This document shows positions 55,643 to 64,000 of a stretch of 64,000 nt of DNA, piece by piece (the first letter of the stretch is position 1; every line of letters begins with the position of its first letter). Source of the stretch: Tenacibaculum sp. 190524A02b (lineage in GTDB: Bacteria; Bacteroidota; Bacteroidia; Flavobacteriales; Flavobacteriaceae); assembly GCF_964036645.1 (NCBI RefSeq), contig NZ_OZ038525.1, positions 1,287,501 to 1,351,500 on the forward strand, read 5' to 3'. Under the pieces are notes generated by a model. That model had not been told where the DNA came from. It worked only from the letters and a program-made list of their open reading frames with translations, and did not search any database. Both the position numbers and the translations under genes were made by a program.

Positions 55643-56263
55643 ATGACAGTTCATATTGCAGAAAACCACGAGCTAACCGTTAAAGGTTTACAACTTTTAT
55701 TTCAGGGAGAAAGTATTAACATAGCTGGTGTTACGTATAATGGAGAGGAAACCATAGAGTGGTTTGCAAAAAACACTGCTGATATATTACTTTTAGATAT
55801 TTCTATGCCAAAGGTTAATGGTATAGAAGTTCTTAAATACTTTAAAGAACATGATATTACTCCTAAAGTAATTGTTTTATCGGCTTATAATAATGACGTA
55901 ATTATTGAAGCTGTAATTAAATATGGTGTTAAAGGATATATTTTAAAAGAGGAAGCGCATTTAACATTATTAGATGCTTTAAAGGATGTTTATAATGGAA
56001 AAACATATTTTTCTAAAGAAATAAATGATAGAGTTTTAGCTATAGAAGATAGAATTGTAGCTATGGATGCTTTGTCTTCAAGAGAAAGAGAGGTTATGAG
56101 TTTGTTGTCTAAAAACTACGATTATAAAGAAGTTACACAAGAATTAGGTATATCATCTAGTACGTTACGTTCACATACTAATAAGATTAGAAATAAATTG
56201 GGTTTAAAAACTAATGCTGGTTTTGCTAAATATATAGTAAGATTTCTTACCTTGAAAAGCTAA
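55643..56263 (+). CDS. NarL/LuxR-type response regulator
   Basis: 206 residues: receiver domain (1-120) plus LuxR-type helix-turn-helix (about 143-200; LSSREREVMSLLSKNYDYKE and SSTLRSHTNKIRNKLGL). The phosphoacceptor is D52 in LLLDISMPKVNG, with S80 and K102 in place. The acidic pocket is altered: where NarL proteins have Asp-Asp, this one has E7-N8 (IAENHEL), so Mg2+ binding or phosphorylation may be reduced. No histidine kinase gene of the HisKA_3 type adjoins. It is followed by the small lipoprotein and a membrane protein. Confidence 0.9.
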   Translation: MTVHIAENHELTVKGLQLLFQGESINIAGVTYNGEETIEWFAKNTADILLLDISMPKVNGIEVLKYFKEHDITPKVIVLSAYNNDVIIEAVIKYGVKGYILKEEAHLTLLDALKDVYNGKTYFSKEINDRVLAIEDRIVAMDALSSREREVMSLLSKNYDYKEVTQELGISSSTLRSHTNKIRNKLGLKTNAGFAKYIVRFLTLKS

Positions 56264-56320
56264 AAGTGAGTAAATAGAGGTTTTTGTAATTTCATGGATT
56301 AACTTAAATCCATAGAAATT

Positions 56321-56494
56321 ATGAAAAAATTATTATTAGCAATCGCATTAGTAAGTGTAAACGTAGTATTAACCTCATGTACTGACAACACTGAAGAACA
56401 TGAAAAACTTATCCAAGAAATCAACGCAATCGACAAAAGCGACGCAGACACCCGAGATAACGATAATCCGGGAGAAGAGAATGATGAAGATTAG
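56321..56494 (+). CDS. Small lipoprotein, 57 residues
   Basis: Starts MKKLLLAIALVSVNVVLTSC, a lipoprotein signal with the modified cysteine at 20. The mature part is about 38 residues, acidic, and ends in a run of D, N, E and G. The last 14 bases overlap the start of the next gene, in another frame, so translation is coupled. A 7-bp inverted repeat (ATGGATT/AATCCAT, 56294-56313) lies seven bases before the ATG. I recognise no family. Its neighbours suggest an envelope component of the regulator locus. Confidence 0.75.
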   Translation: MKKLLLAIALVSVNVVLTSCTDNTEEHEKLIQEINAIDKSDADTRDNDNPGEENDED

Positions 56495-57149
56495 TTTTTT
56501 AAAATACTTTACTTTTCTTATCTGTATTATTTTATACTTTGGAAGTGATTTTATCCCTAAGTATAATAAGGAATATTTTAAAGCGAAGGAAGTATATGAT
56601 GTAACTAAGAAAAAAAATACCAAAGCTTTAACCAAACTCAAAGAATATTCAAAAAACACCCAACTATACCAAGATTATTTAGATGTCAATAAAGAAAAAA
56701 ATTTAGCATTTAAGAATTATAAAAAAGAACAAAAAAATAATGAAGTTAACGGCTTTATTTCTTTGAAAGTTTTTTTAGAAAGGTTCAGTCTAATTTTATT
56801 GATTTTCTTATATGCCATGCATAATCTTATTAAAAGTTTGTATTACGAACAAAAAAATATAGGAAATTTAATTATTCATGGAATAATTATATCGGTATGT
56901 GTATTTAACTTTTTCTGGATATTCCAAAAGTTTCAAAACTTTAGTAAAGTAACGTATTTATTAATGACTTTGCTTACTGCTTTATTTGTAGTAATTGCAG
57001 TATATTTAATAACCAAACGTAAAAAAACTTACGTAAATACTGTAAAAGACAGAATGTTACAAATAGCAAAGAAAGCATTGTTAAATTCTAGACCTGAAAA
57101 GCGAAAAGAAATGCTTGATTTCATTGAGCAAATCGCTAAAGAGAAGTAA
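56481..57149 (+). CDS. Membrane protein of unknown function
   Basis: 222 residues from the ATG at 56481; a longer in-frame start (56400) would run inside the lipoprotein gene and adds a non-hydrophobic leader, so it is rejected. About four membrane helices: near residues 7-25, 96-112, 128-148 and 160-178, with a charged coiled loop between the first two. The C-terminal 40 residues are basic and helical (KKALLNSRPEKRKEMLDFIEQ in part). No family recognised. It is coupled to the lipoprotein and convergent with the hybrid kinase gene. Confidence 0.65.
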   Translation: MMKISFLKYFTFLICIILYFGSDFIPKYNKEYFKAKEVYDVTKKKNTKALTKLKEYSKNTQLYQDYLDVNKEKNLAFKNYKKEQKNNEVNGFISLKVFLERFSLILLIFLYAMHNLIKSLYYEQKNIGNLIIHGIIISVCVFNFFWIFQKFQNFSKVTYLLMTLLTALFVVIAVYLITKRKKTYVNTVKDRMLQIAKKALLNSRPEKRKEMLDFIEQIAKEK

Positions 57150-57152
57150 TTT

Positions 57153-57180
57153 AAAGGTTGCCTTTGGGCAACCTTTTTTA
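57153..57180. terminator. Bidirectional terminator membrane protein/hybrid kinase
   Basis: AAAGGTTGCC pairs perfectly with GGCAACCTTT around TTTG, then TTTT. It separates two convergent genes. Confidence 0.88.
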
Positions 57181-57194
57181 CAATCTTATTAAAT

Positions 57195-59282
57195 TTATTT
57201 ACACGGTTTAAATCCGAAACGTTCTTTAAATATTTTAGAGAAATAAGAAACATGAGAATACCCTACTTCCAAAGAAAGTCTTTTAAGTGAAATATTAGGC
57301 TGTAACTCTAATATATTTCTAGCATGGTTTAACTTTATTTCTACTATAAAGTCATTAGGGCTCAAACCTGTTTCTGCTTTAAGTCTTCTATAAAGTGAGC
57401 TTTTAGATAAATTAAACTTTTCTGCGATGTCTAGTTGTGTTATTTTTCTCTTAGAGCTTTCTTTGATTATATAAATTTGTATTTCCTTTAATAAATCATC
57501 TTGCTCTGTTGCTATTACTGATATTTTTTCTGTTTCGATATAGTTTTGTTGTTTTAGATAGTTTTTTAAACTATTTGATATTCTAATTAATAATTCTTCT
57601 TTTTCAAAAGGTTTTTGTAAATAATCATCAATTCCTAAACGTAAAACTTCCAATCTTGTATTTCTATCTCCTACAGCTGTTAACATTAAAATTGGAGGGT
57701 GATTATTTTTACGTTCTTTTAAAGCTTTTATAAACTCTAACCCATTCATTTTGGGCATCATATAGTCTGTAATAATATAATCTACCTTATGGTTATTCAT
57801 TTTTACAATTGCTTCAGCACCATTACTACAAGTAATACAATTATAAGTAGTAGATAATATTTCTTCTAAATAATCAAGCATTTCATATGAATCATCAACA
57901 ATAAGTATTGTTTTATACTTTACCGAAATATCTTTAATAGTATCTGACTTTTGCAACGGTATTTTATTGATAAATGATTCATTTTCATCAAAAGTGTATT
58001 TAGCTACCTCTGTGCTTACAGGCAACCTTATTGTAAAAACACTTCCTTCTCCTAAAACACTGTTAATTAAAAGTTTTCCTTTGTGTAAATCAACCACCTG
58101 CTTAGTAAATGATAAACCTACTCCACTACCCCCTGCTCTATTAATATCATTATTTACTTGATAGAATCTATTGCAAATATTGGGTAAATCTTTAGCTGAA
58201 ATCCCTATCCCTGTATCTTTTATTGCTATAAAAAGCATATTATTTTTTTCAGAAAGTGTTATTGTTACTTCTCCATTTTCATCAGTATATTTTGTTGCAT
58301 TAATTATAATATTATTAATAGCTCTCTCTAAAAAAATAGGGTCTACTTTTATAGTGCTATTTATATGATTGTGTATATAATTGAATTTAATTTTTTTTAA
58401 ATCATACAAGGGAATAAAAGAGATATAAATCTTATTAATTAATTCATTAATTTTTATCGGTTTACAATGTAAATTAAAGTTCGTGTCTTCCATTTTAGCT
58501 AAATCTAAAACATCATCAACCATATTTTTTATTTTCTGAACTTGTTTATTTAAATTCAACCTTATCATTTTATAATCTTCGCCTCCAATCTTATTTTCAT
58601 AATTTTCTAATTTGGCTATTTGTCCCTTTATTAAAGTTAAAGGAGTTCTAATTTCATGGCTGATATTAATAAAAAATTGAGATTGAAATTGGTTTATTTG
58701 TTCTACCTCATTTTTCTTTGCTTCTAACCTTTTTTCATTTTTATTGTTTAAAACCTTAAAATAATTAATTACAATAAATACGCTAAAAAATAAAAAGACT
58801 AATACAAGATCATTGTAATAATGTATTGGGTAGTTTTCAAGAAATAAGTTGGGTATAAAAAAGAATAAGAAAGAAACAAATAGTACTACATAATTCAATG
58901 TTTTATTATCTATAAAAATCAAACAAACAGGAGTCACTAATAAATAATAAAATTCTGTAAATCTTCCTGGATATATAAAATTAGAAAACACAAAAGCTGT
59001 TACTATTAAACAAAACACATAAATAGAATACGATATAATACTTCTTTGTTTATATAAAAAATATTGTGCTACAATTAACAAAGTAATCATAGTAGCATGT
59101 ACTATAATGGTAGGATATTCAATAGTTTTCTTAAAAAGTCTTCGTATTATTAAAGACGTAGAAATAACATACCACAACAAGCAAAACCCATTGAAAAACT
59201 GAATACGTTTTAATTCTTTTGATGGCATTCTATCATAATTTCCTATTAACAAAAAACGTTGTAAAAAGTTCATATTTCTCAT
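57195..59282 (-). CDS. Hybrid histidine kinase with receiver and AraC DNA-binding domain
   Basis: 695 residues. Six membrane helices (about 33-177) form an integral membrane sensor with almost no periplasmic domain. A dimerisation/phosphoacceptor domain follows, with H209 in NISHEIRTPLT; then the ATPase domain with NNIIINATKYT (323-333) and DTGIG (356-360); a receiver with D506 (ITDYMMP) and K557 (LQKPF); and an AraC-type helix-turn-helix (about 610-695, ending SYFSKIFKERFGFKPCK). Everything needed for sensing and gene control is in one chain, as in Bacteroidota hybrid two-component systems, but without their beta-propeller sensor. It is divergent from the LRR genes. Confidence 0.92.
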   Translation of the reverse strand: MRNMNFLQRFLLIGNYDRMPSKELKRIQFFNGFCLLWYVISTSLIIRRLFKKTIEYPTIIVHATMITLLIVAQYFLYKQRSIISYSIYVFCLIVTAFVFSNFIYPGRFTEFYYLLVTPVCLIFIDNKTLNYVVLFVSFLFFFIPNLFLENYPIHYYNDLVLVFLFFSVFIVINYFKVLNNKNEKRLEAKKNEVEQINQFQSQFFINISHEIRTPLTLIKGQIAKLENYENKIGGEDYKMIRLNLNKQVQKIKNMVDDVLDLAKMEDTNFNLHCKPIKINELINKIYISFIPLYDLKKIKFNYIHNHINSTIKVDPIFLERAINNIIINATKYTDENGEVTITLSEKNNMLFIAIKDTGIGISAKDLPNICNRFYQVNNDINRAGGSGVGLSFTKQVVDLHKGKLLINSVLGEGSVFTIRLPVSTEVAKYTFDENESFINKIPLQKSDTIKDISVKYKTILIVDDSYEMLDYLEEILSTTYNCITCSNGAEAIVKMNNHKVDYIITDYMMPKMNGLEFIKALKERKNNHPPILMLTAVGDRNTRLEVLRLGIDDYLQKPFEKEELLIRISNSLKNYLKQQNYIETEKISVIATEQDDLLKEIQIYIIKESSKRKITQLDIAEKFNLSKSSLYRRLKAETGLSPNDFIVEIKLNHARNILELQPNISLKRLSLEVGYSHVSYFSKIFKERFGFKPCK

Positions 59283-59358
59283 ACCTTTAATTTACTAAAA
59301 ATAAAAATAGTTTATTGCACACATCTATGAATCAAATCATTAATTATTGAATGCTTTG

Positions 59359-59416
59359 TGACGTTACTTGAATCATTTATGACGTTTGATTATTAAAACG
59401 AGTCAATAGTGACGTT
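59359..59416. promoter_or_regulatory. Three TGACGTT direct repeats in the divergent promoter
   Basis: TGACGTT occurs at 59359-59365, 59380-59386 and 59410-59416, all on the plus strand, with start-to-start spacings of 21 and 30 bases, near two and three helical turns. The nearest copy lies about 45 bases upstream of the start predicted from the box at 59447. This is the arrangement expected of an AraC-type activator site, and the adjacent gene encodes one. Confidence 0.6.
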
Positions 59417-59446
59417 GATTGATCTTTTTTTATTCGTTACATAAAA

Positions 59447-59454
59447 TACGTTTG
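59447..59454 (+). promoter_or_regulatory. Predicted -7 box of the LRR operon (TACGTTTG)
   Basis: TACGTTTG matches TAnnTTTG, 16 bases before the ATG at 59471. The nearest TGACGTT repeat ends 30 bases upstream of it. Confidence 0.6.
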
Positions 59455-59470
59455 TAAAAAAGAAAACAAG

Positions 59471-62395
59471 ATGACATACCCTAGCAGATTTTACATAGTA
59501 TTTATTATGCTATGTATTCAACTCACTTTTTCTCAAACTACGGAAATCCCTGATCCAAATTTTGAGCAAGCATTAGTAGACCAAGGTATAGACACTAATG
59601 GTGTTACTGGTGATATTTTAAATTCTGATGCTGCCATTAGAGTAACTTTAATAATAAGAAATTCTAATATTTCAGATTTAACAGGAATAGAAGCCTTTAC
59701 TAATATAAATACCTTAATATGTAGTGATAATAATTTAACTAGCTTAGATTTATCTCAAAATACAAATTTGACCTCTATAGTTTGTAGCTCAAATTCATTA
59801 ACAAATATTAATATTTCTAATAATCTTAATCTTGAAATTTTAGATTGTAGTAATAATGAATTATCTACATTAAATGTATCTGCTAACACGAACTTAATAC
59901 GAATTACTTGCAACAATAATAATTTAACTTCTTTAAATACTACTAATAATAGTGCTTTAGAAAATTTAAATTGTAAAGGCAATCAATTTTCTACATTAAA
60001 TTTAAGTAATAACCCTTTAATAAGTAGTTTAAACTGTAGTAATAATCAAATTACTGATTTAGATTTAAATAACAACAACCTTTTAATTTTTTTAAATTGT
60101 TCTAGTAATTTATTAACGAGTTTAGATCTTAATAATCAACCAAATTTAGAAAAGCTAGACTGCTTTACAAATCAGATTTCAGCCTTGAATATTAATGGTT
60201 GCCCTCAATTACAATTTTTAAATTGTCATAATAACTCACTTGTTAACATTGACCTTTCAAATAATACTCAACTTCATGAACTAAATTGTAGCAGCAATCA
60301 AATTGTTAGTTTAGAACTATCAAATAATACATTACTTCAAGAATTACACTGTGGGGCAAACGCAATTTCAAATTTAGATTTATCAACAAATACAGCGTTA
60401 ACTTCATTAGAGTGTAATACAAACATGATATCATCATTGAATATTTATAACTGTATTAATTTAAACAACCTAATTTGTAGTGGTAATCAATTACCAAATA
60501 TTGATATTACTAATAATTCTAGTTTACAAACATTAGTAGCTACTAATAACTTTTTATCAAATATTAACCTAACCAGATGTCAAAATCTTATAGAACTTAA
60601 TTTATCTGGAAATAATTTATCGGAAATTGATCTTAGTTTGAATGATGTTATTGAAAAAGTTCGCCTTGGCTATAATAATATAGCTAAACTAGATTTAACG
60701 TTTAATACACAACTTCAGCTTTTAGAAGTAAACAACAATCAATTATCTGCTTTAGATATTAACAACGCACCTCTTTTAAACATACTTTATTGTCACACCA
60801 ATAATATCACTACATTAGATACTAGTAATCAATCTAATTTAAATTGTTTAACAGCTCAAGGGAATAACCTTACTTCACTAAATCTTAAAAACGGAAATAC
60901 AGATATCGGAGGAGGATTAGGCGGATTAGACTTCTGCTACAACATAACTAATAATCCGCTCTTAAATTATGTTTGTGTTGATAACGCTGACTGGGCAGAT
61001 ATAAACCTAACCAATAAAGATATTAGCACAACATATACCGAAAACTGTAATGAATTAGAACCTAGCTCCTATATTCCTGATTCTTTTTTTGAACAAAAAT
61101 TAATTGATATGGGTATTGACAACAATTTAGATAATTTAATTTATCATTCAGATAGTCATGGTATTATAAAGTTAAATTTAAGTTCAGTTGGTATCGCAAA
61201 CTTATCTGGTATTGAAGCTTTTAAAGATTTAATTATTTTAGATTGTAATGATAATGCTATAACCAGCATTGACTTAAAACATAATAAAGAGCTTACAAAT
61301 TTAAATATTAACTCAAACCTGCTAATTAGTTTAGATTTATATTTTAATACCAAGCTAAAAATTGTAAATGCAAATTTTAATAATTTATCTAGTATTTATG
61401 TAGGGGAATGTAATAACTTGGAAGAGTTATATGCTTCAGGAGGCTTTTTTAGAACTATTGATGTGTCAAATAATACTGCTTTAAAAAAAATAGATTTATC
61501 CTCTGCATTTCAATTACAGGAACTTGATTTATCAAACAATAACAAACTTGTATCTATAAACCTACAAAATGCAGGTGAACTAAAGGCTTTAAATGTTAAA
61601 AACGGAAACAATCCACTTATTAAAACATTTAATACAAACAATACTGATAAACTCTACTGTATAAAAGTGGATGATCCAATGTATTCTGAAAAAGAATGGC
61701 CTGATGTTAATAACACTAACAGTTTTGATATACACTGTACGATTAATGTTACTTCTAAAATTTATTTAAAAGGAGCAGCTACCAATCCAAATATAGGTGA
61801 AGAAACATTAATGCGAGATGACTTAAGGATAAGTGGATTAATTCCAACTACAAGTCCTTATAATGATGAATTAACCTGCAACCCTTCTGTATTTAATACT
61901 TCAGATGAAAATGCAATTGTAGATTGGGTATTCATTAAACTTTTAGACCCAACTAATCTATCTACTGTATTATATGAACGTTCTGCATTACTACAGCGAG
62001 ATGGAGATATTGTAGATATTGATGGGATATCAGATATTTCTTTCTTTATGAAAGCTGGAGAATATCAATTCGCCGTTTTTCATAGAAACCATATACCAAT
62101 AACTACAAATACAGATATTTCTATGAGCAGTACTCCTGTTACTATTAATTTAACAGATGTAGCAAATGTAATGGGAACTACTAATGCTGTTACGGAAATA
62201 CAAACTGGAGTATATGCTTTATTTCCTGGTAATGCAGATACTAATAATCAGATACAAACATCTGACATTAATACTGCTATTTCAAACATAGGCCAGTCTG
62301 GTTATTCTACTAGTGATATTAATATGAATGGACAGATTCAAACTACAGATTTACCTTTAATCATTTCTTTTATAGGTAGTGGAATTCAGTTTTAA
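59471..62395 (+). CDS. Secreted leucine-rich-repeat protein with dockerin-like C-terminus
   Basis: 974 residues. A signal peptide ends near LTFSQ. An N-terminal cap, IPDPNFEQALVDQGIDTNG, leads into about 19 LRRs of 21 residues (about 84-485), most starting with cysteine: CSDNNLTSLDLSQNTNL, CSSNSLTNINISNNLNL and so on. A second cap (YIPDSFFEQKLIDMGID, about 532) starts a shorter LRR block to about 700. From about 760 is a module with DDLRISGLIPTT, AIVDWVFIKLLDP and SALLQRDGDIVDIDG. Two dockerin-like calcium loops end the chain (NADTNNQIQTSD and DINMNGQIQTTD). No canonical type IX C-terminal domain is evident. Surface or exported binding protein is inferred. Confidence 0.85.
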   Translation: MTYPSRFYIVFIMLCIQLTFSQTTEIPDPNFEQALVDQGIDTNGVTGDILNSDAAIRVTLIIRNSNISDLTGIEAFTNINTLICSDNNLTSLDLSQNTNLTSIVCSSNSLTNINISNNLNLEILDCSNNELSTLNVSANTNLIRITCNNNNLTSLNTTNNSALENLNCKGNQFSTLNLSNNPLISSLNCSNNQITDLDLNNNNLLIFLNCSSNLLTSLDLNNQPNLEKLDCFTNQISALNINGCPQLQFLNCHNNSLVNIDLSNNTQLHELNCSSNQIVSLELSNNTLLQELHCGANAISNLDLSTNTALTSLECNTNMISSLNIYNCINLNNLICSGNQLPNIDITNNSSLQTLVATNNFLSNINLTRCQNLIELNLSGNNLSEIDLSLNDVIEKVRLGYNNIAKLDLTFNTQLQLLEVNNNQLSALDINNAPLLNILYCHTNNITTLDTSNQSNLNCLTAQGNNLTSLNLKNGNTDIGGGLGGLDFCYNITNNPLLNYVCVDNADWADINLTNKDISTTYTENCNELEPSSYIPDSFFEQKLIDMGIDNNLDNLIYHSDSHGIIKLNLSSVGIANLSGIEAFKDLIILDCNDNAITSIDLKHNKELTNLNINSNLLISLDLYFNTKLKIVNANFNNLSSIYVGECNNLEELYASGGFFRTIDVSNNTALKKIDLSSAFQLQELDLSNNNKLVSINLQNAGELKALNVKNGNNPLIKTFNTNNTDKLYCIKVDDPMYSEKEWPDVNNTNSFDIHCTINVTSKIYLKGAATNPNIGEETLMRDDLRISGLIPTTSPYNDELTCNPSVFNTSDENAIVDWVFIKLLDPTNLSTVLYERSALLQRDGDIVDIDGISDISFFMKAGEYQFAVFHRNHIPITTNTDISMSSTPVTINLTDVANVMGTTNAVTEIQTGVYALFPGNADTNNQIQTSDINTAISNIGQSGYSTSDINMNGQIQTTDLPLIISFIGSGIQF

Positions 62396-62415
62396 AAAAG
62401 TCAAATATAAAATCA

Positions 62416-64000
62416 ATGAAAAATTATATAATTATATTCTTATTAATGTTCGTTAGCTTCTTAAATGGACAAACAACTACTATTCCTGATTCCAATTTTG
62501 AACAAGCTCTAATAGATAAAGGGATAGATACCAATGGCTTAAATGGAAACATTTTAAATACCGATGCTGTTAGTGTATTAATATTAAACCTAAATAATAA
62601 AATGATTCGAGATTATTCAGGTATTGAAGCTTTTGCCAACTTAGAAGAATTATACACTAAAGGAAACTTTGCTAGAACTCTTGACCTTAGATCTAATCCT
62701 AGGTTAAGAATTATTGATTGCTCTGATTCAGATATTATTGACTTAAAAATAAGTAATTGTCCTTTAATAGAAATTTTAGAATGCCAAGGAAATTTTATAC
62801 ATAATTTAAATATTACCAACAATTCTTTTTTAAGAGAATTAAAATGTCAAAGCAATTTTCTATCAATTCTAGAGGTATCAAACAATACCCTACTTACTGA
62901 ATTAAACTGTAGTAATAACCGTATAGAAACACTTGATGTATCAAATAGTAATAATTTAAACACATTAGACTGTTCTTCAAACAATGTTCTTACTAATTTG
63001 ACTATAGGGACTAATACTGTTATTACAGATTTGTTTACTTCAAATAACCAATTAAACTCATTAGATTTAACAGATACATCGAATTTAGATCGCTTAGAAG
63101 TTGCTAACAATAACCTTACGGAAATAAACATTACTAATAATACAAGTATTAGAGTTTTAGATGCATCTAACAATAATATTTCAGAGATAAACTTAGCTTC
63201 CAATTCTTCCTTAATTGAACTTAATCTTAATAATAACCAAATTAGTTCATTAGATATAACTTCAAATACTTCCTTAAGGTCTTTGAAAGTAGCTTTTAAT
63301 TCATTACGAATATTAGATACAACTACTGCAACGTCATTGTTTAGCTTGCATTGTAATGACAATACTATTAATATACTAGATCTAAGTAACAATATAATTA
63401 GTGGGTTACACGCTCAAAACAACAATTTAACATCTTTAAACCTAACAGGATCTGCTCCAAATCCTTCTGCTTATGACATTACCAATAATCCACTATTAAA
63501 TTTCGTTTGTGTAAGCAGTGCTTCTTGGTCTGATTTAAACTTAACTAATAAAGATTCACATACAACATATACTGAAGATTGTTCGCTATTAGAACCTTCT
63601 TCTTTTATTGCGGATACTGCATTTGAGCAAAAACTAATTGATAACAGTATTGATACAAGCGGATTAGACAATCTAATTTATCATTCAGATACTAATGGTA
63701 TTACTTCTTTAAATGTAAGTACTTCGGGAATTACTGACTTAACTGGGATAAGTGCTTTTCAGGATTTATCAGTTTTAAATTGTAATGAAAATCAACTTAC
63801 TTATATCGATCTAAGCAAAAATACATCATTAAAAAATTTAAATGTTAGTGATAACGAACTAACATATCTAAATACCGATAATAATGCTAGCTTACAAATT
63901 CTTAATGCTAGATCTAATAACCTAGTAGAGGTAAATGTTGAATCTTCAATAAAATTAACAGAATTACAACTTGGTTTAAACCCTATTAGAGAAATCAACT
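62416..64000 (+). CDS. Second LRR protein, tandem paralogue (cut by window edge)
   Basis: An open frame from ATG 62416 to the right edge with no stop, 528 residues visible. Signal peptide MKNYIIIFLLMFVSFLNGQ; then the same cap as the neighbour (IPDSNFEQALIDKGIDTNGL), a block of 21-residue LRRs, a second cap (FIADTAFEQKLIDNSIDTSG) and a new LRR block. The order copies the first gene, so duplication followed by divergence is likely. It starts 20 bases after the first LRR stop, with no terminator or promoter box between, so the two form an operon. The C-terminus is not visible. Confidence 0.85.
   Translation, partial: MKNYIIIFLLMFVSFLNGQTTTIPDSNFEQALIDKGIDTNGLNGNILNTDAVSVLILNLNNKMIRDYSGIEAFANLEELYTKGNFARTLDLRSNPRLRIIDCSDSDIIDLKISNCPLIEILECQGNFIHNLNITNNSFLRELKCQSNFLSILEVSNNTLLTELNCSNNRIETLDVSNSNNLNTLDCSSNNVLTNLTIGTNTVITDLFTSNNQLNSLDLTDTSNLDRLEVANNNLTEINITNNTSIRVLDASNNNISEINLASNSSLIELNLNNNQISSLDITSNTSLRSLKVAFNSLRILDTTTATSLFSLHCNDNTINILDLSNNIISGLHAQNNNLTSLNLTGSAPNPSAYDITNNPLLNFVCVSSASWSDLNLTNKDSHTTYTEDCSLLEPSSFIADTAFEQKLIDNSIDTSGLDNLIYHSDTNGITSLNVSTSGITDLTGISAFQDLSVLNCNENQLTYIDLSKNTSLKNLNVSDNELTYLNTDNNASLQILNARSNNLVEVNVESSIKLTELQLGLNPIREIN

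Noticed and set aside
56400..56480. Upstream ATG start for the membrane protein at 56481
   Set aside because: It lies inside the lipoprotein gene in another frame and would add a polar leader; the two ATGs at 56481 and 56484 directly precede the first membrane helix.
59720..60900. 63-base periodic sequence that could suggest a tandem DNA repeat or CRISPR-like array
   Set aside because: The period comes from 21-residue LRR units in one open frame; the DNA copies are degenerate and have no constant repeat/spacer structure.
62613..63998. Several antisense open frames opposite the second LRR gene
   Set aside because: They arise because low-complexity N/L/S-rich repeats leave the complementary frame open; the plus frame is continuous with a signal peptide and caps.

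Overview
The window is a gene-dense, AT-rich chromosomal segment of a marine-type Flavobacteriaceae (Bacteroidota). The evidence is many start-proximal boxes of the Bacteroidota sigma-factor type (TAnnTTTG), a bacillithiol-linked YtxJ, monomeric NADP isocitrate dehydrogenase, flavobacterial families (DUF4199, DUF6452, DUF6048, CCC-motif membrane protein) and very low GC. Proteins look Tenacibaculum/Polaribacter-like, but the genus cannot be fixed from the sequence alone. No tRNA, rRNA operon, CRISPR array, prophage or insertion sequence was found; most of the window is housekeeping chromosome.

Layout. 1-7.5 kb: the N-terminus of a membrane AraC-type regulator (running off the left edge) coupled to an acyltransferase, then rmuC, glyA, fahA, an SF2 helicase and ytxJ. 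7.6-15 kb: clpB, an intergenic stretch that looks like an undescribed small transcription unit, monomeric icd, an outer-membrane barrel protein, xerD and the 4.5S SRP RNA. 15-21.3 kb: DUF4199 protein and a surface-glycan operon (GT2, phosphohexomutase, MsbA-like ABC exporter, GT90). 21.3-26.5 kb (minus strand): cca, a Sua5/YrdC protein, a cysteine-synthase-like enzyme and the lipoprotein oligopeptidase B. 26.6-37.7 kb: ybaB cluster, a large SF1 helicase, rocD, a mechanosensitive channel, rlmD with two DUF genes, a 2OG-Fe oxygenase and a SUI1 factor. 37.9-47 kb: a tightly abutted DUF1835/nucleoside phosphorylase/substrate-binding-protein operon, small lipoprotein, pcm, Gfo/Idh/MocA oxidoreductase, hydroxyacyl-CoA dehydrogenase, aminopeptidase P, OmpA-like and HhH proteins. 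47-55.4 kb: MATE pump, tpx-dgkA-ftsK-lolA, then an apparently leaderless LptF/G permease with ribB.

55.6-64 kb is the most distinctive part: a LuxR-type response regulator, a small lipoprotein overlapping a membrane protein, a membrane hybrid histidine kinase ending in an AraC DNA-binding domain, and, divergently, two tandem secreted leucine-rich-repeat proteins. The divergent promoter carries three helically spaced TGACGTT repeats, which makes a self-contained sensor/operator/surface-protein module the best candidate here for an undescribed system. The second LRR gene is cut by the right edge.

Convergent genes are often separated by strong bidirectional terminator hairpins, and promoters are called from the TAnnTTTG box only, because a clear -33 TTG element could not be matched at most of them.
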